NCBI RefSeq assembly: GCF_003347605.1
Contig: NZ_QDFZ01000020.1
Location: 1 to 64,000 of the forward strand
Source of the DNA: Chryseobacterium sp. KLBC 52
Lineage (GTDB): Bacteria; Bacteroidota; Bacteroidia; Flavobacteriales; Weeksellaceae
Direction of reading: 5' to 3'
DNA: 64,000 nucleotides
Under the pieces are notes generated by a model that was not told the origin of the DNA, did not search any database, and saw nothing but the letters and a program-made list of their open reading frames with translations. This document shows positions 1 through 8,800 of this stretch, in pieces (positions within the stretch are counted from its first letter, which is position 1; every line of letters begins with the position of its first letter). A program made the translations under genes and the position numbers.

Positions 1-48
1 TGACTAGTCCTGAAAATCTGATACAGATTATAGTACAAAAATAAATAA

Positions 49-918
49 TTAAACCAGAGTAATTTTACTATTGCTTTGGTTTTTGTTTTTATAGGTTTTC
101 ATTTTAATTTGTGACTGTTTATGCATTTGGTTTGGAGTTAGATAATGATTTGAAAAATGTGGGCGTAAATTATTGTAGATTTCGATAGATTCATTTACTA
201 TCTTTTTCCTTAAATTGTTGTTTATATCATGTTTATCAATATCAAACTCATGCTTTAAAATACCATTTATTCTCTCTGCTACTGCATTTTGATAAGGATC
301 AGAGTTTTGTGTCATACTACATTTTAATTGATGTTTCTGTAAAAGTCTTTGATACTCATTCGAGCAGTATTGTAAACCACGATCGGAATGATGGATTAAA
401 GATTCTCTCATACCTTTATACTTCTTTAGAGCTCTTTTTAAAGCTATAATACTACTCTGTGTATTTAAATTGTCTGCAACAAAGTGTCCCATTATTTTCT
501 TAGAATACGCATCAGTTATTAAACTTAAATAGCTTGGATTTTTTCGGTTCCCTATATAAGTAATATCTGCAACCCATACCTGGTTGGGCTTTGTTATCTG
601 ATAGTCAAGGAGCAGGTTCTTATGCTTTCTAAAACGATGATGAGAGTTGGTTGTAATGTGATAGCTTTTGCGAGGTTCAATCAATAAATGATTAGCTTTT
701 AAGATGGCAAAGAATTTATCTCTCCCTACCTTAATGGAGCTTAAGGATCTCTGTAAAATAAAATATAATTTCCTGCCTCCTAACCGGGGCATCTTAACAC
801 GAAGATTCTCTACCAGCTTTACTACCTCTGAAGCTTTATCTTTACAAACTTTCGTACGCTTGATACTTCTATAATAGATTTGTCTATTTAACCCTAACAA
901 TCCACAAGTAAAAATCAA
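49..918 (-). CDS. IS3-family transposase OrfB (DDE integrase domain)
   Basis: This is the catalytic half of the IS3 transposase, which cuts and joins transposon ends as the OrfAB fusion. An HTH_21-like N-terminal part (about residues 25-85) is followed by an rve integrase core with D118 (VWVADITY), D179 (HHSDRG) and E215 (NAVAERING), a DD(35)E spacing. The first codon TTG overlaps the TGA of orfA (TTGA) in the -1 frame. The A-rich stretch just upstream (about 919-935, minus-strand GAAAAAG) is a plausible slippage site, so the real product is probably OrfAB. The frame is intact, so the element may be active. Confidence 0.9.
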   Translation of the reverse strand: MIFTCGLLGLNRQIYYRSIKRTKVCKDKASEVVKLVENLRVKMPRLGGRKLYFILQRSLSSIKVGRDKFFAILKANHLLIEPRKSYHITTNSHHRFRKHKNLLLDYQITKPNQVWVADITYIGNRKNPSYLSLITDAYSKKIMGHFVADNLNTQSSIIALKRALKKYKGMRESLIHHSDRGLQYCSNEYQRLLQKHQLKCSMTQNSDPYQNAVAERINGILKHEFDIDKHDINNNLRKKIVNESIEIYNNLRPHFSNHYLTPNQMHKQSQIKMKTYKNKNQSNSKITLV

Positions 919-1349
919 AGTTTCTTTTTCTTTACTGCGGAAGTAATCGATTGTTCGGGTGGTGAGTTTTTTCGAATATCAATGTGATATTCTTTCTCAG
1001 CCAGATCAATCATCATATCAAAAAATATGGACTTCTTATCTGCAATATAAGCCTGCTTTTCTAAAAAAGCCTTTTGCTTTTCAAGAAGCCTTACCTGGGC
1101 TTCTAATTCCATAATACGTTGTTCAGGTGTTTTTTCCATGGCATAAGGTCTTTGGTTTTCCCAATCAAAGTTACCATATTTTCTCAGCCAATTTAAAATA
1201 GTACCATGAGATTGAATACCATATTTCTTACGACAACTAGTAATAGTGGATGCTCCACATTCAACTTCTTTCACGATTTGAAGTTTTAAACTTAAACTGT
1301 AATCCTTCTGTGTGCGTTTAATGTACGTGGATCTTAATGTTTCTTCCAT
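915..1349 (-). CDS. IS3-family transposase OrfA (HTH protein)
   Basis: This 144-aa protein binds the terminal repeats of the element. Residues about 12-60 form an HTH of the HTH_Tnp_1 type (the segment with KYGIQSHGTILNWLRKYG), and residues 70-105 form a leucine-rich coiled coil (MELEAQVRLLEKQKAFLEKQ) typical of IS3 OrfA multimerisation. The ORF ends in a lysine run encoded by AAG/AAA codons, where a -1 frameshift into orfB can occur. Confidence 0.88.
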   Translation of the reverse strand: MEETLRSTYIKRTQKDYSLSLKLQIVKEVECGASTITSCRKKYGIQSHGTILNWLRKYGNFDWENQRPYAMEKTPEQRIMELEAQVRLLEKQKAFLEKQAYIADKKSIFFDMMIDLAEKEYHIDIRKNSPPEQSITSAVKKKKL

Positions 1350-1400
1350 AACGATTCTTTTTTGTGTATCGCTATTTCAGGACGAGACAATGAATCAATG

Positions 1401-1433
1401 GAAAAGGCTATCTCATTTTGGGACAGCCTTTTC
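1401..1433. terminator. Hairpin terminator between the IS element and the YdeI gene
   Basis: GAAAAGGCT (1401-1409) pairs with AGCCTTTTC (1425-1433), extended by four inner pairs after one mismatch. It can end the minus-strand YdeI gene and lies just outside the right end of the IS. Confidence 0.6.
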
Positions 1434-1488
1434 TTATTTTTAAACATAAGTATCAACAAAAATAATATGATATCATATCTTTTACAGC

Positions 1489-2070
1489 TTAAAAATTTTT
1501 AGGTTTCTTATGCTGAGCGGCCTGTCTGGCAATTTCGTCAGTACGATTTTTTCTGGTTTCCGGTCTTTTGGCCAACACAATCCATTGCAGCAGCATTTTT
1601 TTCATGGATTTGCTTAAACTTAGAAAATAGGTTTCGGAACCTTCATGCAGCTTAAATGCTTCGTTCAGATCTTCAGGAATGATAAGATCTTCTACGGAAT
1701 CCAAAATATTCCACGAGCCATTCTCTTTGGCAATTCTGATGGTTTCAAATCCGGCTTCCATCATCAGATTATTTTCTATCAGCTTCTGAACTTTATCCTT
1801 ATTAATTTTTGACCAGGTACTTTTCGGTTTCCGTCTGCTGAATAACTGCATAAACGAACCTTCATCAATCGTCTTCCTTGTACTGTCAATCCAGCCAAAA
1901 CAAAGAGCTTCATCTACCAGATCTGTCCAATACACCATAGGTAAATTTGATTTTCTGGTATTACAAATCAGCCATACAGATTGCTCTCTATGATGATTCT
2001 CTTCCAGCCATTGCCGCCATTCTTCCTTTGCATTGACATAGAAAGTTTGTTTCTCTGCAATTTTCCCCAT
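1489..2070 (-). CDS. YdeI/OmdA family protein
   Basis: The protein belongs to the YdeI/OmpD-associated (OmdA) family, linked in enterobacteria to resistance against cationic peptides; the biochemical role is unknown. Family blocks visible are the N-terminal EEWRQWLEENH, the central EALCFGWIDSTRKTID, the FSRRKPKSTWSKINKDKV segment and a basic C-terminus (RKNRTDEIARQAAQ). I chose the ATG at 2070 (193 aa) over an in-frame TTG at 2118, because similarity to the family begins only after this ATG and the TTG extension has no family motif. The gene is monocistronic, followed by the hairpin at 1401-1433. Confidence 0.8.
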   Translation of the reverse strand: MGKIAEKQTFYVNAKEEWRQWLEENHHREQSVWLICNTRKSNLPMVYWTDLVDEALCFGWIDSTRKTIDEGSFMQLFSRRKPKSTWSKINKDKVQKLIENNLMMEAGFETIRIAKENGSWNILDSVEDLIIPEDLNEAFKLHEGSETYFLSLSKSMKKMLLQWIVLAKRPETRKNRTDEIARQAAQHKKPKNF

Positions 2071-2189
2071 AGCTTTTTCTTTTATTGATAATGTAAAATT
2101 AACATACTTTAGTGACAATAGTTTGTCAGTAGTAAAATTTTAATGTCATAATAACATCCGAACAGCCAGATCTGAAACGACAACTAAAT

Positions 2190-2669
2190 TTACTTCGAGT
2201 TCTTCACCTGCAACGCTCTCTGATAAAAAGACTGATTGGCAATTTTCTCTTCTGCTTCATCAATCGCAGTCAGCAGATTGTTTTTATTATCTGCAATATC
2301 TCCTAAAATCTGAGCCATCAGTTCCCAAACGGGTTTCATTTTTTCAATGAGTTCATTCCCTTTTGAAGTCAGTTTAAAGAGCCTTTTACGTTCATCCTGC
2401 TTATCTTTTTCCCATTGGATCAACTCCAGTTTTTCAAGTTCTTTGAGCAGAGTTATCGTAGATGGATGAGTATACCCTATTTCATTGGCAATTTCAACAA
2501 CACTTGCTATTTCTTTTTTATAAATGGTAAAAATAACCGGAAACCATTTCAGCTCAAAATCAATTCCGAATGCTTTATAGATAAGAGCTCCGTCTTTCCT
2601 CAATTGTTCACTGAGGCGGTGCAGTCTGGTGGATATGGCAAGAATTCCTGCTTCGTTGATTACATTCAT
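2190..2669 (-). CDS. MarR family transcriptional regulator
   Basis: This 159-aa winged-helix regulator has its recognition helix at IGYTHPSTITLLKELEKLELI (about residues 66-86) and the wing at KDKQDERKRLFKLTSKG. The gene starts 2 bp after the stop of the upstream GNAT gene, so both share one transcript. MarR-GNAT pairs and fusions are known; here they are separate proteins. The 12-bp palindrome over the operon promoter (3184-3195) suggests autoregulation. The ligand cannot be told from sequence. Confidence 0.85.
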   Translation of the reverse strand: MNVINEAGILAISTRLHRLSEQLRKDGALIYKAFGIDFELKWFPVIFTIYKKEIASVVEIANEIGYTHPSTITLLKELEKLELIQWEKDKQDERKRLFKLTSKGNELIEKMKPVWELMAQILGDIADNKNNLLTAIDEAEEKIANQSFYQRALQVKNSK

Positions 2670-2671
2670 AT

Positions 2672-3160
2672 TCAGTCAAGATTTAAGTGGTAAAAAACAT
2701 CATCGGCACTCATTAAAGGAAATTTCACAGGAAGATCGTTTTTTTCAATCTTTACAAACTGATTCCTTTCATAGAAACGCTGGGCTGCTTTCAGTATCGT
2801 TATGGTACCCAAATATAGATCATCAATTCTGTTTTCGCGACAGAAAGAAATTAAAACGTCCAGTAATTCCTGTGCAATATTCAGTTCTTTTCCTCTGAAT
2901 TCCTTTTTCACAAACATTTTTCTGATGGCTCCTGCCCTGTCGTCAAATTTTACCAATGCTATAGAACCCACAAGCTCACCATCTGCAAAAGCTCCCCAAA
3001 AATTACCACCTGCGTCTGTGTAAAAACTTTCAATTTTCAAAAGATCAGGCTGATCTTCTATGGTAATCGGAATATTAAACTCTTTCTGCTGGATCGTCAA
3101 AATCAGATCAATGGCCTGTTCTGAGTAGGAATTCCCTATGGATTGTATCTCTAATTTCAT
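2672..3160 (-). CDS. GNAT family N-acetyltransferase
   Basis: This 162-aa acetyl-CoA-dependent acyltransferase carries the GNAT beta4-alpha3 region: GSIALVKFDDRAGAIRKMFVKKEFRGKELNIAQELLDVLI (about residues 65-105), with the pyrophosphate-binding loop degenerate (RGKELN instead of RGxGxG/A). The C-terminal segment with AAQRFYERNQFVKI is the usual end of the fold. It is the first gene of a two-gene operon with the MarR regulator. The substrate is unknown; an amine or small toxic compound sensed by the MarR protein would fit the layout. Confidence 0.8.
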   Translation of the reverse strand: MKLEIQSIGNSYSEQAIDLILTIQQKEFNIPITIEDQPDLLKIESFYTDAGGNFWGAFADGELVGSIALVKFDDRAGAIRKMFVKKEFRGKELNIAQELLDVLISFCRENRIDDLYLGTITILKAAQRFYERNQFVKIEKNDLPVKFPLMSADDVFYHLNLD

Positions 3161-3180
3161 AGTGTTTGTATTTTAAAGTA

Positions 3181-3211
3181 CAAAACTACGTAGTTGAATA
3201 CATATTCGCAA
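3181..3211 (-). promoter_or_regulatory. Promoter of the GNAT-marR operon
   Basis: On the minus strand TTG (3209-3211) is followed after 20 nt by TAGTTTTG (3181-3188), an exact match to the Bacteroidota TAnnTTTG -7 element. The predicted start lies 10-15 nt upstream of the GNAT ATG. Confidence 0.6.
3184..3195. promoter_or_regulatory. Candidate MarR operator palindrome
   Basis: AACTACGTAGTT is a perfect 12-bp palindrome that overlaps the predicted -7 box. A second dyad, GAATA-CA-TATTC, lies at 3196-3207 between the -33 and -7 elements. Binding here would block RNA polymerase, as expected for an autoregulated MarR operon. Confidence 0.5.
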
Positions 3212-3322
3212 ATCAATTCTACTTTTTAAAAAATTTTAACACTGAATTTTCAAAAAACGGAATTTCTATATGATGATATTTATGTAATTTTCTTTGCTCA
3301 AAAATTAATAACCAACTCCAAA

Positions 3323-4303
3323 ATGAAAATAGAAAACCTGAAACCTTTTGACGGACAGCACTGTGAAACTACTGCCACAGGAACATTATTACAACACATC
3401 GGAATTGAACTTTCCGAACCTATGCTTTTCGGGTTGGGTGAAGGTCTCGGCTTTATTTATTGGAACATGAAAACAATGGACTTCCCTTTCATTGGAGGAC
3501 GGATAAAACCTGATCTGCTTACTCAAAATTTAGCCAGAAATCTGAATCTTGAATTAACCGTAAAGGAAACTTCTTCACAGCAAAAAGCCTGGGAACAAGT
3601 AAAAGAGCTTCTCAATAGTGGGCAGGCAGTAGGATTGAAAATGGATTGCTATCATCTTGAATATTTCTCAAGTCCTTTCCACTTTGCCGGACATTATGCT
3701 GCTGTTTATGGCTATGATGATGAAGAGGCTTTCCTGATTGATACCAGACAACAAGGTGGAAAAGTACAAACATCTTTAAAAAGTCTGGCTATGGCCCGTT
3801 CTGAAAAAGGTCCTATGGCTTCCAGAAATCTGTATTATACCATCAGGAAAACAGATAGAAAATTCGATCTGGAAAAAGTCATCATCACTGCGATTAAGAA
3901 TAATGCAGCTGAATATCTGAATCCACCCATTACCAATATTTCTTATAAAGGGATTTTAAAAACAAGTACTGAAATTGTCAAATGGTTCAATACTAGTAAA
4001 GATATTGAAGGAGAATTTAAACAAGCGGCTTTACTCATGGAAAAAGCAGGAACCGGTGGTGCTCTGTTCAGAAATTTATACCGTGATTTTTTGAAAGAAA
4101 GCTATGAACTCCTTCAGCTTGATCCTTTAAAATCAGGCTATGAAGCCTTCACAGAAATTGCCGAACTCTGGACAAATGTATCTCAGCTGTTTGAAAAAGT
4201 GAGTCAGACAAAAGAAATTCAATATATTCATCAGGCTTCGGATATATTAAAAGAGATATCTGGAAAAGAAAAAAGAACTATGGAAATATTGACAACTTTA
4301 TAG
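3323..4303 (+). CDS. BtrH N-terminal domain protein (DUF4872-like)
   Basis: This 326-aa protein resembles the BtrH family, named after the butirosin enzyme that transfers an acyl group from a carrier protein to an aminoglycoside. The fold is cysteine-peptidase-like: the N-terminal segment with HCETTATGTLLQHIG supplies the candidate Cys, and HFAGHYAAVYGYDDEEAFLIDT (about residues 113-140) supplies His and Asp. The C-terminal helical half (about 185-326) fits DUF4872. No antibiotic or peptide synthesis genes are nearby, so the substrate is unknown. It is transcribed divergently from the GNAT-marR operon. Confidence 0.7.
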   Translation: MKIENLKPFDGQHCETTATGTLLQHIGIELSEPMLFGLGEGLGFIYWNMKTMDFPFIGGRIKPDLLTQNLARNLNLELTVKETSSQQKAWEQVKELLNSGQAVGLKMDCYHLEYFSSPFHFAGHYAAVYGYDDEEAFLIDTRQQGGKVQTSLKSLAMARSEKGPMASRNLYYTIRKTDRKFDLEKVIITAIKNNAAEYLNPPITNISYKGILKTSTEIVKWFNTSKDIEGEFKQAALLMEKAGTGGALFRNLYRDFLKESYELLQLDPLKSGYEAFTEIAELWTNVSQLFEKVSQTKEIQYIHQASDILKEISGKEKRTMEILTTL

Positions 4304-4324
4304 ATCTTTTATAAGCTTATAATA

Positions 4325-4356
4325 AAAAACGTACGCCATTGCTGACATACGTTTTT
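4325..4356. terminator. Bidirectional terminator between BtrH-like gene and efflux operon
   Basis: AAAAACGTA (4325-4333) pairs with TACGTTTTT (4348-4356). A/T tracts on both sides let it serve the two convergent transcripts. Confidence 0.75.
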
Positions 4357-4380
4357 ATGATATTACATTGCAGAATACGG

Positions 4381-5796
4381 TTATTTCCAGCCTCCGCCTA
4401 AAGCCTGATAAAGCTCTACGGCTGCTTTCATTTTACTGTATCTTGCATTGGAAATGTTAAGCTCTGCATTCAATGAATTCACACTTGCATTCAATACCTC
4501 AAGATAGTTAGCCATCCCATAGTTCACTAATTCCTGGGAATAATCAACCGATTTTTTGTAGGCATCCAGTTCTTTTTGCTTCAATTCGATGAATGAATCC
4601 TGAACAGAGAAAACTCTGATGGCATCCGAAACTTCTTTTCCGGCAGTTAAAACTGTTTTTCTGAAGTTTAAATAGGCAGTTTCTTTATTGGCCAGACTTA
4701 CGTCATAGTTGGTCTGAATCTGTCTCTTATTTAAAATAGGCTGAGCCAGTCCGGCAACTACATTGGCAAACAATGAATTTACACTGAATAAATGGTCAAT
4801 ATCTACCGACTGCACTCCTCCGCTTCCTGTCAGTTTTAAAGTTGGATAAAACTGAGCTTTGGCAGCATTGGTCAGCTCAAAAGCATTCATTAAATTGTAT
4901 TCTGCTCTCATAACATCCGGACGGTTAGCCAGAAGTTGAGTAGGATAACCTAATTTCAAATCAATTGGAAGTTTTTGCCCTTCCAATGTAGATCTTTCGA
5001 TAGCATGAGAAGGCTCTCCCATCAAAAGACTCATGGTATTTTCAAGCAGCTGGATCTGTGTATCAATATCAATCAGTAATGATTTGGCATTGAAAACAAG
5101 CGCCTCACTTTGCTGTACCGCCACTTCAGTAACTGTTCCGGAAGTTTTCAAAGCCTTGGTAGCTTCAAGGTTTTTCTCTCTTACCGCAATGGTTTCTGTA
5201 ATGATTTTCTTCTGGGCATCAAATGTTAACAATTGATAATATGCAGAAGCAATGGAAGACACCAAACTGCTTTTAACCGCTTTATGGGCTGCAACAGTTC
5301 CTAAATAAGCAGCCAGCTGTGCTTTCTCCTGTGCCTTTAATTTGCCCCAGATGTCAGCTTCCCATCCGATACTTGCCGTAATGTCAAACTGGTTCACATA
5401 ACGTCTTGATCCGATGATCTGTCCAAACTGAGTATTGATAGACTGAGTCTGAAATGTATAGTTGGGTCCTATAGAAAGGGTCGGCTGATAGGCTGCTTTA
5501 CTTTGTTTAAGATACGCTTCTGCAGAATTAATACTTTCTAATGCAATTCTGATGTCAAGATTGTTCTCCAGTGCCTTAGAAATATGCCCCTGCAATATCG
5601 GATCAGTGAATATTTCTTTCCATGAAATATCTGCAATATTGGTACTGTCCGAAGGAAGCATGTCTGTACGGAAAAGCTTTTCGTCTACAACATTTTTCGG
5701 TCTTTCATATTCTTTTCTTGCCATACAGGATGAGATGGCTCCGAGTATGAAAACTGAAAAAGTGATTCCTTTTATGATGTTTAATAAACTCTTCAT
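4381..5796 (-). CDS. RND efflux outer membrane factor (TolC/NodT family lipoprotein)
   Basis: This 471-aa outer membrane channel completes the tripartite pump encoded upstream. The N-terminus is a lipoprotein signal with lipobox AISSC (C24). Two OEP repeats follow, each with long alpha-helical hairpins (about 70-260 and 280-465), with NodT-type signatures IRIALESINSAEAYLKQSKA and ANRPDVMRAEYNLMNA. It is the last gene of the operon, 91 bp behind acrB, and that gap holds an inverted repeat (5804-5873). Confidence 0.9.
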   Translation of the reverse strand: MKSLLNIIKGITFSVFILGAISSCMARKEYERPKNVVDEKLFRTDMLPSDSTNIADISWKEIFTDPILQGHISKALENNLDIRIALESINSAEAYLKQSKAAYQPTLSIGPNYTFQTQSINTQFGQIIGSRRYVNQFDITASIGWEADIWGKLKAQEKAQLAAYLGTVAAHKAVKSSLVSSIASAYYQLLTFDAQKKIITETIAVREKNLEATKALKTSGTVTEVAVQQSEALVFNAKSLLIDIDTQIQLLENTMSLLMGEPSHAIERSTLEGQKLPIDLKLGYPTQLLANRPDVMRAEYNLMNAFELTNAAKAQFYPTLKLTGSGGVQSVDIDHLFSVNSLFANVVAGLAQPILNKRQIQTNYDVSLANKETAYLNFRKTVLTAGKEVSDAIRVFSVQDSFIELKQKELDAYKKSVDYSQELVNYGMANYLEVLNASVNSLNAELNISNARYSKMKAAVELYQALGGGWK

Positions 5797-5803
5797 TATT
5801 TTT

Positions 5804-5873
5804 AATTAGAAGTTAGAGTTTAGAAGTTAGAAGTTAGTTTTTAGACTTATCTCTAATTTCTAACTTCTAATTT
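5804..5873. repeat. Inverted repeat in the acrB-tolC gap
   Basis: A left arm built from the unit AGAAGTTAG (5804-5824) is answered by its near-perfect inverse at 5852-5873, separated by further copies of the same unit. The left arm is purine-rich and the right arm pyrimidine-rich. The RNA would form a long hairpin inside the operon transcript and could lower tolC expression or protect the acrAB mRNA. Confidence 0.65.
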
Positions 5874-5887
5874 CTTAAATCTTAATT

Positions 5888-8800
5888 TTATTCTGCTAAA
5901 TTGATATCTTCTTTTTTGATAGGTTTGATTTTTTCCTGCAGTGTTTCAAAAATCACATACAGAACCGGAATTACAAATAATCCCAAAACAGTTCCTATCA
6001 ATAGTCCGATTGCCGCACCCGTAGCGATAGATCTGTTACCTACTGCTCCAATTCCACTTGCCAGAACCAGCGGCAATAAACCGAAAATAAAGGCGAATGA
6101 TGTCATTAGAATAGGTCTCACCCTGGCTTTCGCTGCATTGATAGCTGACATTACAATGGTTTCCCCATGATGTCTTCTCTGAACAGCAAATTCAACAATA
6201 AGAATTGCATTTTTCGCCAGTAGTCCCACGAGCATGATCAGGGCAATCTGGAAGTAAATGTTATTTTCCAGTCCCATAATCTTCTGGCCGAAGTAAGCTC
6301 CCATTACCCCAAGAGGAAGGGAAATAATTACGATCAGCGGAAGAATATAACTTTCATACTGGGCAGAAAGGATAAAGTAAACAAAGATCAAACTTAACCC
6401 GAAAATCAGAAGTGTCTGAGATCCTGAATTTAATTCTTCTCTCGTTAACCCGGTAAATTCTACAGCATAGTTTTGATTCAGGGTTTCATCTGCCACCTGC
6501 TGTACTGCTGCAATGGCATCCCCGGAACTGTATCCGTCAGAGTTTGCTCCTGTCACCTTCACGGAAGTAAACAGGTTGTAACGGCTTACAGATTGTGGTC
6601 CATAGGCTTTTGTTAATGTTACAAACTGTGAGATCGGAGTCATGATCCCTGATCCTGTTCTGACATAAAGCTGATTCAGATTGTCAATATTCTGTCTGTT
6701 CTCCGGAAGAGCCTGAACCATCACCCTGAATTGCTTTCCATACTTGGTAAAGTCGGCCGTATAAATACCCCCGATATACCCCTGCATGGTAGCCAGAATG
6801 TCGTTTACAGAAACTCCAAGCTGTTTGCTCAGAGGAACATTAATTTCCATCTGATACTGAGGATATTTAGTATTGAACGAAGTCTGTGCAAACTGAATTT
6901 CCGGTCTCTGCATCAGTTTACCGATGAATTCATTGGTTTTAGCATCCAGATCAGCATATTCACCTCCTGACTTGTCCAGCAATACCATTTCAAAACCTGC
7001 ACTGTTACCAAATCCAGGTACACTTGGCGGTTGGAAGAATACTACTTTAGCATCAGGAACAGATCCTACAATTCCAAATAATTTTTTGGTGATATCTTCA
7101 GAAGTCTGTCCGTCTTTTTTTCTTTCATCGAATGGTTTCAGTTTCACAAAGGCAAGACCATTGTTACTTCCGTTTCCGGATAAGAATCCTCTACCTGTGG
7201 AAATGGTCACATTCTGTACTCCCGGAACTTTCAGTGCTTTTGCCTGAAGTGTTTTCAGAGCATTATATGTTCTTTCCATAGAAGCTCCCGGAGGAAGCTG
7301 AACATCGGTAAAGATAATCCCTCTGTCTTCTGTAGGTACAAAACCTTTCTTCATACTGCTGCTTGCCCAGAATAAAATCCCTCCGGTAACAGCAAAAATA
7401 ATTAAGGTAACCCATTTATGTCTTAACAAGAATACAAATCCCCTTCCGTAACGCTCAGTAGTTGTTTTAAAAGCTATATTAAACTTATAGAAAAACTTCT
7501 GCAGCAAATTCAGGTTTTGATACTCTTTATGATGCTCTGCGTGAGGTTTCAGGAATAATGAACATAAAACCGGGCTCAGCGTTAATGCGTTAATAGCAGA
7601 AATGATGATGGCAATGATCAGCGTAATCCCGAACTGCTGGTAGAATACCCCTGTAGGCCCTGTAATGAACGTCACCGGAATAAATACTGCAGCCATTACC
7701 AAAGTAATCGAAATAATAGCTCCTGTAATCTCATCCATTGCTTCTACTGTGGCTTTTTTAGCATCAGAAATACCATGTTCCATCTTGGCATGAACAGCCT
7801 CGACGACGACGATGGCATCATCCACTACAATACCAATGGCCAGTACTAATGCAAATAAGGTCAAGAGGTTCAATGAATATCCGAATAAATTCAGGAAGAA
7901 GAAGGCTCCTACAATAGATACCGGAACTGCAATGGCCGGGATCAGCGTAGACCTGAAGTCCTGAAGGAAAATATATACTACAATAAATACCAGAATGAAG
8001 GCTTCGATCAGGGTATGAACGACCTTTTCAATAGAAGCTTCCAGGAATTCGTTGGTATCAAAGTTAAAAGTATATTTGATTCCCTGTGGAAAAGTTCCCT
8101 CAGCTGATTTCAGATAGGCTTTGATATTTTTAATAATCTCCTGTGCGTTGGATCCCGGAGTCTGGAAGATCCCCATACTGATGGAAGGACTGTTTCCGTT
8201 CTCCCCGATTCCCGTATAAGACTGCCCTGCCAGTTCTACTTTGGCAACGTCTTTCAGCATCAGGTTTTGTCCGTTTGCAAGAGATTTGATGATAATATTA
8301 TCGTACTGCTCTTTATCGTTGAATTTACCTACATATTTGATGATATATTCAAAAGAACTTCCGCTGTTTTGTCCGATAGAACCTGCAGCAGCTTCTCTAC
8401 TCTGCTCGTTGATGGCATTGGTAACATCCGTAGGAGTTACACTGTAGGCAGCCATTTTTGCAGGATCCAGCCAGATTCTCATCGAGTAGTTTTTACCACC
8501 GAATACATTGGCATCCCCTACACCATTTACCCTTTTCAGGTTCGGAATAATGTTGATATTCAAAAAGTTCTGAAGGTATACGTCATCCAGATCCTTATTT
8601 TCAGAATAGAAAGACATATACATCAGGGCACTGGTTTGCTGTTTCTGGGTTACCACCCCTGAACGTGTTACTTCAGATGGCAAAAGAGGTGTTGCTCTGG
8701 CTACACGGTTCTGTACGTTTACCGCTGCAATATCCGGGTCTATTCCTTGCTTGAAGAAAACCTGGATCTGAGCAGAACCGTCATTCCCGGCACTGGAAGT

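Larger units (their letters stand above)
1..1389 (-). mobile_element. IS3-family insertion sequence, complete
   Basis: The element is bounded by imperfect inverted repeats: the first 15 bases match the reverse complement of 1375-1389 at 13 positions, with TG at the left tip and CA at the right tip. Inside are two minus-strand ORFs in the usual IS3 arrangement, orfA upstream of orfB. The size (about 1.39 kb) fits the family. The left end coincides with the first base of the window, so the target-site duplication cannot be checked. Confidence 0.85.

Noticed and set aside
2071..2118. N-terminal TTG extension of the YdeI/OmdA gene
   Set aside because: The added 16 residues match no family feature and an ATG stands at the expected start.
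8267..8662. Plus-strand 131-codon frame inside acrB
   Set aside because: Antisense shadow of a fully conserved RND pump gene; no start signals or recognisable product.
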